Positions 59,138-64,000 of a stretch of 64,000 bases of DNA are shown here, in pieces. Below the pieces are notes generated by a model, which was not told the DNA's origin, ran no database searches, and was given only the letters and a program-made list of their open reading frames with translations. Positions within the stretch are counted from its first letter, which is position 1. Each line of letters begins with the position of its first letter. Source of the DNA: Verrucomicrobiaceae bacterium (GTDB lineage Bacteria > Verrucomicrobiota > Verrucomicrobiia > Verrucomicrobiales > Verrucomicrobiaceae); contig CANGYJ010000002.1 in assembly GCA_947458455.1 (NCBI GenBank), positions 1-64,000 on the forward strand. Reading direction: 5' to 3'. The translations under genes were made by a program, and so were the position numbers.

Positions 59138-61477
59138 ATGAAGCCCGCCTCAAATCCGTTTCCAGCCCGCTTGTCCGAACAGGTGGACTTGTTTGGGAAG
59201 ACCCTGGAGCCTGTCGTAGCGGCAGAACTCGTACGGGGTGGCGTGGCCAGGGTTCAGTTGGAAGGTTCGGCGGTCATGCAACTGGATTACCTCGTGCCCG
59301 AAGAGATGGTGCATCGGTTGATTGTGGGTTCGAGGGTGATGGTCCCGCTGCAGTCCCAACGGGTGTCGGCGGTGGTGATTGAGCTACTCGGGGACTCGCC
59401 TTACCGGTCAAAACTCAAGCCGTTGGCTTCCATTGTTGGTTCACGGCCGATGTTCACGCCCGGGCTGATGCGGCTGGCACGCTGGATGGCGGAGTATTAC
59501 ATGGTCGCCCCGCATCAGGTGCTGCGGACGATGCTGCCACAGGTGGTGCGGGACCGGCCGGAGACTTTTATCATGGACAGCCGCCTGCATTTGAAGGCGA
59601 TGCCGCCGCCAGAGACCTTGGAAAAGATGCGCAAGGCTGCTCCGATGCAGGTCCGCCTGCTGGAAATGATCCAAGCGGCGGGGGGCGAAGCGGCCATGAG
59701 CACGCTTCGGCGGGAACTGCCACGAGCCGCCGCCATTTTAAAACCGCTGCTGAAGGCCGCATGGCTCACCCGCAGCGAGGCTCGCGTGGAACGTGATCCC
59801 TTTCAAGACGAGGAATTCATGCCATCCGCGCCGCTGGAACTCACGGCGGAGCAGCGAGAGGCTGCAGACGCCGTCTTCAAAGCCCTCGAAAAGCCCGCTG
59901 AAGCCCGCCCCATTCTGCTGCATGGGGTGACGGGAAGCGGCAAAACGGAGGTGTACCTCCAAACCATCGCCCGCGTGATCGAAAACGGCCTCACCGCCTT
60001 GGTCCTCGTGCCTGAAATCAGCCTTACCCCGCAGACCATCGAGCGTTTCAAAGCTCGCTTTTCGGTTCGGAAGGACCGGATCGCGGTCTTGCACAGTCAC
60101 TTGAGCGATGGGGAACGCCACGACGAATGGTTCAAAGTTCAGGAAGGCCGCGCGGACATCGTTATCGGTGCGCGCAGTGCCATTTTCGCGCCTTTGGAAA
60201 AGCTGGGCATTATCATCGTGGATGAGGAGCACGAGCCTTCCTACAAGCAGGACGAGACGCCGCGCTACCACGCCCGTGATCTCGCCGTGGTGCGGGCGAA
60301 AGTCGAAAAATGCCTCGTCTTGCTGGGCAGTGCCACGCCTAGCTTGGAGTCCTTCGAAAACGCTTCTCGTGGCAAATACGAGCTGTTGCGCCTCACCCGG
60401 CGCACCGATGGCAAAAAGCTCCCGTATATCCGTATCGTGGACATGCGACTTGAGCGACGCAAAGGCACCGCTGTGGCTCCGCAGCATGCAGGCATGGTCT
60501 CCGCCAAGCTCCATGCCGCCATCACCGCTCGGCTCGAAAAAAAAGAGCAGACGATCCTCTTCCTGAATCGTCGAGGCTTCAATACCACCCTCACCTGCAC
60601 CGCCTGCGGCGAAACGGTGCAGTGTCAAGATTGCAGCGTGCCGATGACGCTGCACAAGGAAGAGCAGCGTCTCGTCTGCCACGTCTGCGGCGCACGTCGG
60701 CTACCTCCATCGAAGTGCCCGGCGTGCTCGGACCGGGCCATCAAATTCTCCGGCTTCGGCACGGAACGCGTCGAGGAGGTCATCCGCGCCCTTTTCCCCA
60801 AAGCCCGCATCGCCCGCGTCGATACGGACACCATCCAGCGTAAAAACCAGCTCCGTGACATGCTGCGGGACTTTCGCGCCCAGAAGCTCGATCTCCTCAT
60901 TGGCACGCAGATGATCGCCAAAGGCCTCGATTTCCCCAACGTCACGCTCGTCGGCGTCTTGAATGCGGACATCGCCTTGAACCTGCCAGACTTTCGGGCA
61001 GCGGAGCGCACCTTTCAGCTCCTCGTCCAGGTGGCGGGCCGCGCCGGGCGGGGCGAGATCATGGGTGAAGTCATGGTGCAGACCTATGCCCCGCATACGC
61101 CGGCGGTGCAGTTTGCTCGTCACAACGACTTCGAAGGCTTCGCGCAGCAGGAGCTTGAGCATCGGCAGGCTTTTCGATACCCACCCTTCACGCACGTCGT
61201 CCTCATCAGCGCCCGCGGAAAGCACCAGGCGAGGGCCGAGTTTGCCCTGCAAACGCTTCATCGGCGCCTCACAGAAGGTCTGCCAGAAGGCACCGTCATG
61301 GGCGAGCCAGCCCCCAGCTCGCTGGCCAAGGCGCACGGCCAGTTTCGCTTTCAGCTCTTGCTGCGTTCGGACAAAATTCGCGTGTTAACGAGCCATCTTC
61401 ACAAGGTCATTCGCTCCACCAGTCTGCCGGAAGATGTCATCGTCGTGTGGGATGTGGACCCGGTTTCGCTCATGTGA
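59138..61477 (+). CDS. priA: Primosomal helicase PriA
   Basis: A 779-aa 3'-5' DNA helicase that restarts stalled replication forks. Walker A is HGVTGSGKTEVYL (near residue 270), Walker B is VDEEHEPSYKQD, and further helicase motifs follow (GSATPSLES, GTQMIAKGLDFPNVTLVGVLNAD, QVAGRAGRG). The eight zinc-binding Cys of the central zinc site are all present as CTAC, CQDC, CHVC and CPAC between residues about 487 and 535. The N-terminal 3'-OH-binding domain begins AELVRGGVARVQLEG. The ATG at 59138 is only 5 nt after the terminator run, and no upstream ATG fits better. It is transcribed in the same direction as the porin. Confidence 0.94.
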   Translation: MKPASNPFPARLSEQVDLFGKTLEPVVAAELVRGGVARVQLEGSAVMQLDYLVPEEMVHRLIVGSRVMVPLQSQRVSAVVIELLGDSPYRSKLKPLASIVGSRPMFTPGLMRLARWMAEYYMVAPHQVLRTMLPQVVRDRPETFIMDSRLHLKAMPPPETLEKMRKAAPMQVRLLEMIQAAGGEAAMSTLRRELPRAAAILKPLLKAAWLTRSEARVERDPFQDEEFMPSAPLELTAEQREAADAVFKALEKPAEARPILLHGVTGSGKTEVYLQTIARVIENGLTALVLVPEISLTPQTIERFKARFSVRKDRIAVLHSHLSDGERHDEWFKVQEGRADIVIGARSAIFAPLEKLGIIIVDEEHEPSYKQDETPRYHARDLAVVRAKVEKCLVLLGSATPSLESFENASRGKYELLRLTRRTDGKKLPYIRIVDMRLERRKGTAVAPQHAGMVSAKLHAAITARLEKKEQTILFLNRRGFNTTLTCTACGETVQCQDCSVPMTLHKEEQRLVCHVCGARRLPPSKCPACSDRAIKFSGFGTERVEEVIRALFPKARIARVDTDTIQRKNQLRDMLRDFRAQKLDLLIGTQMIAKGLDFPNVTLVGVLNADIALNLPDFRAAERTFQLLVQVAGRAGRGEIMGEVMVQTYAPHTPAVQFARHNDFEGFAQQELEHRQAFRYPPFTHVVLISARGKHQARAEFALQTLHRRLTEGLPEGTVMGEPAPSSLAKAHGQFRFQLLLRSDKIRVLTSHLHKVIRSTSLPEDVIVVWDVDPVSLM

Positions 61478-61590
61478 ACGGGTCACCATTTCCCGCCTTG
61501 CGCCCCGACAATGAAAGGTTACAAATCGGCCCCGCATACGATGAAACGGTCGTGTGAATTCCGCAGATTTTGTCAGCAATGACCAAACGG

Positions 61591-61664
61591 CGGGCTGTGG
61601 CTCAGCCTGGTAGAGCGCTTCGTTCGGGACGAAGAGGTCGTGGGTTCGAATCCCGCCAGCCCGA
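61591..61664 (+). tRNA. tRNA-Pro (CGG)
   Basis: The 74-nt cloverleaf has the acceptor stem CGGGCTG/CAGCCCG, D arm GGCTCAGCCTGGTAGAGC, anticodon stem-loop CTTCG-TTCGGGA-CGAAG with anticodon CGG (61625-61627), and T arm GTGGGTTCGAATCCCGC. The discriminator is A. The CCA end is not encoded, because the following bases are CCCA. Confidence 0.94.
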
Positions 61665-61688
61665 CCCATGTTAAGCCAATGGAAGCGA

Positions 61689-62786
61689 TTAAGCCCCCAC
61701 CAGCATGCGGGCGGGGTTTTCGATGCAGTCCTTCACGCGGATGAGGAAGGTCACGGCCTCTTTGCCATCGACCACGCGGTGGTCGTAGCTGAGGGCGAGG
61801 TTCATCATCGGGCGGATCACCACCTGGCCATCAATGGCGACGGGGCGCTGCTGGATGCTGTGCATGCCGAGGATGGCGCTTTGCGGCGGGTTGATGATCG
61901 GTGTGCTCAAAAGGGAGCCATAGACGCCACCGTTGGAAATGGTGAAGACGCCGCCGGTGAGGTCGGAGACTTGGAGTTTGCCGTCTTTGGCTTTTTTGGC
62001 GTAGCCGAGGATGTCTTGCTCGAGCTCGGCGAAGGATTTCTGGTCGGCATCGCGCAGCACGGGGACGATGAGGCCGCGCTCGGTGCCGACGGCGACGCCG
62101 ATGTCGTAGTAGTGCTGGTGGACGATTTCATCGCCTTCGACGCGGACGTTGATCTGCGGCACGGCTTTGAGGGCCTCGACGACGGCTTTGATGAAGAAGC
62201 TCATGAAGCCGAGTTTGACGCCGTTTTTGGCGACAAAGGCATCCTGGAGTTTGGAACGCAGCGCCATGACGTTCGACATGTCGCACTCGTTGAAGGTGGT
62301 CAGGATCGCGGCGGTCTTTTGAGCGGTGACGAGCTGGTCGGCGATCTTTTTGCGCAGCGGGGACATCTTCTTCCGCGTGACGCGGCCTTCGGGGGAAGGC
62401 GCAGGCTTTGCGGCGGGTTCGGGAGCCGGTTCAGGCTTCGGAACGACTTCAAACTTGGTGATGTTGGTGGGCTTCTCCTCGGCTTTCGGAGCTGGGGCGG
62501 CCGCGGGGGCTGGTGCAGCGGGTTTCGGAGCTTCGGCCGGGGCGGCGGGAGCAGCTCCTTCGGCGATTTGGCCGACGGCATCACCAATGACGACATCGTC
62601 TCCGGGCTGTTTGGCGATAGTCAGAGTGCCTGCGGCTTCGGCGGTGACCTCAGCGGCCACTTTGTCGGTTTCGAGCGTGAGGAGGATGTCGCCGACTTTC
62701 ACGAAGTCGCCGTTTTTGAAGTGCCATTTGGCGATCTGGCCTCCGGTGACGGATTCGCCGAGTGCGGGGATTTTAATGTCAGCCAT
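61689..62786 (-). CDS. sucB: 2-oxoglutarate dehydrogenase E2 (dihydrolipoyl succinyltransferase)
   Basis: A 365-aa E2 subunit that moves the succinyl group to CoA. The N-terminal lipoyl domain (1-77) has the lipoylated Lys in ETDKVA. Next comes an Ala/Pro-rich linker (about 85-145) and then the acyltransferase domain (about 146-365) with DHRVVDG at the active site. The usual peripheral subunit-binding domain that docks E3, seen as a segment like SPAVRRL...GVGGRLTREDV in E. coli, is not found: the linker passes directly into [15 protein letters not shown]. This makes the protein about 40 residues shorter than E. coli SucB. It lies downstream of sucA, but a HicB-like gene separates them. Confidence 0.92.
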   Translation of the reverse strand: MADIKIPALGESVTGGQIAKWHFKNGDFVKVGDILLTLETDKVAAEVTAEAAGTLTIAKQPGDDVVIGDAVGQIAEGAAPAAPAEAPKPAAPAPAAAPAPKAEEKPTNITKFEVVPKPEPAPEPAAKPAPSPEGRVTRKKMSPLRKKIADQLVTAQKTAAILTTFNECDMSNVMALRSKLQDAFVAKNGVKLGFMSFFIKAVVEALKAVPQINVRVEGDEIVHQHYYDIGVAVGTERGLIVPVLRDADQKSFAELEQDILGYAKKAKDGKLQVSDLTGGVFTISNGGVYGSLLSTPIINPPQSAILGMHSIQQRPVAIDGQVVIRPMMNLALSYDHRVVDGKEAVTFLIRVKDCIENPARMLVGA

Positions 62787-62815
62787 GGTGTGCGAGGAAG
62801 GATAAAAGATGAAAA

Positions 62816-63046
62816 CTAAAAGATGAAATCTGGGGAAGTGCGGGTGCGGAAGATGTCGAGAAGGTGTCTGCGAAGGTCGGCTTGTGTGTGTCCTTGAGTC
62901 CAATGCTCAGGAAACTGCTTCAAGAAGCCGAGAAACCATTTCTCGCTACGCCAAAAGACGAAATCGAGCTTGAAACTGCCTTCATGCGTCTCGGCACTCC
63001 AAGAAGCATGTTTGGCATTCGCTGGTGGCTCCAAATCGTAAATCAT
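62816..63046 (-). CDS. HicB-like protein between sucA and sucB
   Basis: A 76-aa protein. The region [42 protein letters not shown] fits the small alpha/beta fold of HicB antitoxins (beta strand, Trp-Leu-Gly segment, Gly-Thr or Gln-Gly turn and helix), but no HicA toxin is adjacent. The first 20 residues, including the ATG, come from a 14-bp tandem repeat at 63033, so they may be junk and the family usually starts directly at the Lys-Leu-Asp-Phe segment. It has no obvious ribosome-binding site. The gene is transcribed in the same direction as sucA and sucB. It may be a solitary remnant of a HicAB pair. Confidence 0.5.
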   Translation of the reverse strand: MIYDLEPPANAKHASWSAETHEGSFKLDFVFWRSEKWFLGFLKQFPEHWTQGHTQADLRRHLLDIFRTRTSPDFIF

Positions 63047-63060
63047 AAATCGTAAATCAT
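63033..63060. repeat. Tandem 14-bp repeat
   Basis: Two exact copies of AAATCGTAAATCAT (63033-63046, 63047-63060), followed by a partial third (AAATGAC). The repeat provides the ATG of the HicB-like gene. Similar AAAGATGAAA-type sequence lies at 62806-62826, at the other end of that gene. Confidence 0.7.
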
Positions 63061-63070
63061 AAATGACGGA

Positions 63071-64000
63071 TCACACGCTGAAGGCATCCTCAACGAGTTT
63101 GTCTTGCTCAAGCGAGTGAATGGCCTTGGAGCCTGCGGCGGGGCTGGAGGAGCGTTCGCGGCCGGCGTAGCGGAGCTTGTGATTGCTCAGTTCTTCAAGG
63201 CGGGGGCGGATGTAATAGAAGGCACCCATGTTGCGGGGCTCTTCCTGGCACCAGATCCACTTCTTCTGCGCTCGCGGATACTTGGCGACGATCTCTTTGA
63301 GCATCTCGTAGTTCAGCGGGTAAAGCTGCTCGACGCGGATGATGGCGGCGTTCTTGATCTTGTGCTCTTCGCGGAACTCCAGAAGGTCGTAATAGACTTT
63401 GCCGCTGCACAAAATGAGACGCGTGACGCGCTCCGGCGCGACGGTGAGGTGCTCGTCGTCGAGCACTTCCTTGAAGGTGGTGCCTTCGGCCATGTCGGCG
63501 AGCTTGCTGACGCACTTCGGATGACGCAGCAGGCTCTTCGGCGTCATGACGACGAGGGGCTTGCGGGTGCTGCGCTTGAGCTGGCGGCGCAGGGCGTGGA
63601 AATACTGCGCAGGCGTGGTGAAATTGCACACCTGCATGTTGCCACCGGCGCAGAGCTGCAGGAAGCGCTCCATGCGAGCGCTGGAGTGCTCGGGGCCCTG
63701 ACCTTCGTAACCATGCGGCAATAGCAGCGTCACATGCGAGGGGCGCTGCCACTTGCTTTCGGCGGAGGCGATGAACTGGTCGATGATGACCTGCGCACCG
63801 TTCACGAAGTCGCCAAACTGCGCTTCCCAGCAGACGAGCAGGTTGCTGGCGAGCAGCGAGTAGCCGTAGTCGAAGCCCAAGACGGCGGCCTCGGAGAGGA
63901 GCGAGTTGTACACGCAGTAGCGACCTTGCTCGGCTTGCAAATTGTTCAGGGGGATGTGGCGATCACGCGTCTGCGAATCATAAAACACGCTGTGACGATG
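63071..64000 (-). CDS. sucA: 2-oxoglutarate dehydrogenase E1, C-terminal part
   Basis: The window holds only the last 310 or so residues; the frame runs past base 64000. The segment [35 protein letters not shown] is the conserved pyrimidine-binding domain of thiamine-dependent 2-oxoglutarate dehydrogenase, and [34 protein letters not shown] and [12 protein letters not shown] are typical of SucA. The enzyme decarboxylates 2-oxoglutarate and transfers succinyl to the lipoyl group of SucB. sucB lies 285 nt downstream. Coordinates at the right end are the window limit. Confidence 0.95.
   Translation of the reverse strand, partial: HRHSVFYDSQTRDRHIPLNNLQAEQGRYCVYNSLLSEAAVLGFDYGYSLLASNLLVCWEAQFGDFVNGAQVIIDQFIASAESKWQRPSHVTLLLPHGYEGQGPEHSSARMERFLQLCAGGNMQVCNFTTPAQYFHALRRQLKRSTRKPLVVMTPKSLLRHPKCVSKLADMAEGTTFKEVLDDEHLTVAPERVTRLILCSGKVYYDLLEFREEHKIKNAAIIRVEQLYPLNYEMLKEIVAKYPRAQKKWIWCQEEPRNMGAFYYIRPRLEELSNHKLRYAGRERSSSPAAGSKAIHSLEQDKLVEDAFSV

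Overview
This window fits a free-living Verrucomicrobiota bacterium, most likely Verrucomicrobiaceae and Prosthecobacter-like. The call rests on gene content: DUF1080 (3-keto-disaccharide hydrolase-like) proteins and large PVC-type dehydrogenase/cytochrome c proteins, a secreted formylglycine sulfatase, LL-diaminopimelate aminotransferase (DapL), a very divergent FtsZ after ftsQ-ftsA, an ECF sigma factor beside a WD40 Ser/Thr kinase, and many GC-rich intergenic inverted repeats. No rRNA gene is present, so genus is inference. Base composition is fairly even, and the GC bias gives long antisense ORFs that are not genes.

Layout. 1-3298: the 3' end of an LsrF-type aldolase, dhaL, a secreted esterase-like hydrolase and a sulfatase. 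3299-4487: a decayed stretch with minus-strand remnants of an AAA ATPase and an Abi_2 protein, followed by a Fic protein. 6015-14946: a catabolic locus of three secreted proteins (a DUF1080-dehydrogenase-cytochrome c fusion, a DUF1080 protein and a dehydrogenase-cytochrome c protein). Each is preceded by the same leader of exactly 69 nt, and an AbiEii-type toxin-antitoxin pair sits between them. 14980-25710: truD, a beta-helix protein, a YdbH-like AsmA protein with a fused YnbE/YdbL lipoprotein, an EF-Tu-domain-2-like protein, glpK and two envelope proteins, separated by several perfect or near-perfect inverted repeats. 25857-30426: aspS, an alkyltransferase-like protein, a Tat lipoprotein of the serine beta-lactamase fold, a ComEA-like HhH protein, rnc and tRNA-His. 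30537-37051: membrane protein, ECF sigma factor and zinc-ribbon/kinase/WD40 protein, then a small secreted protein.

37163-43988: an OppA-like binding protein, then the division cluster ftsQ-ftsA-ftsZ, then transaldolase. 44076-44552: a small segment flanked by inverted repeats that encloses one unknown gene. 44576-55877: transglutaminase plus ATP-grasp/alpha-E fusion, an SGNH hydrolase, a RelE/ParE toxin-antitoxin pair, dapL, several envelope proteins, an MFS transporter and a CoA-binding protein. 56023-64000: an FG-GAP repeat protein, a YdeI-family pseudogene, an outer-membrane porin, priA, tRNA-Pro, and sucB and sucA separated by a HicB-like gene.

How the genes relate. The sulfatase, esterase, DUF1080 and dehydrogenase proteins, beta-helix protein and SGNH hydrolase all carry signal peptides, which suggests extracytoplasmic breakdown of sulfated or decorated polysaccharides. 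The shared leader, with a degenerate relative before the sulfatase, suggests common control of part of this set. The observations most worth following are the shared leader, the altered T7 loop of FtsZ, the YnbE-YdbL fusion, the E2 subunit without an E3-binding domain next to a HicB insertion, and the segment at 44076-44552.
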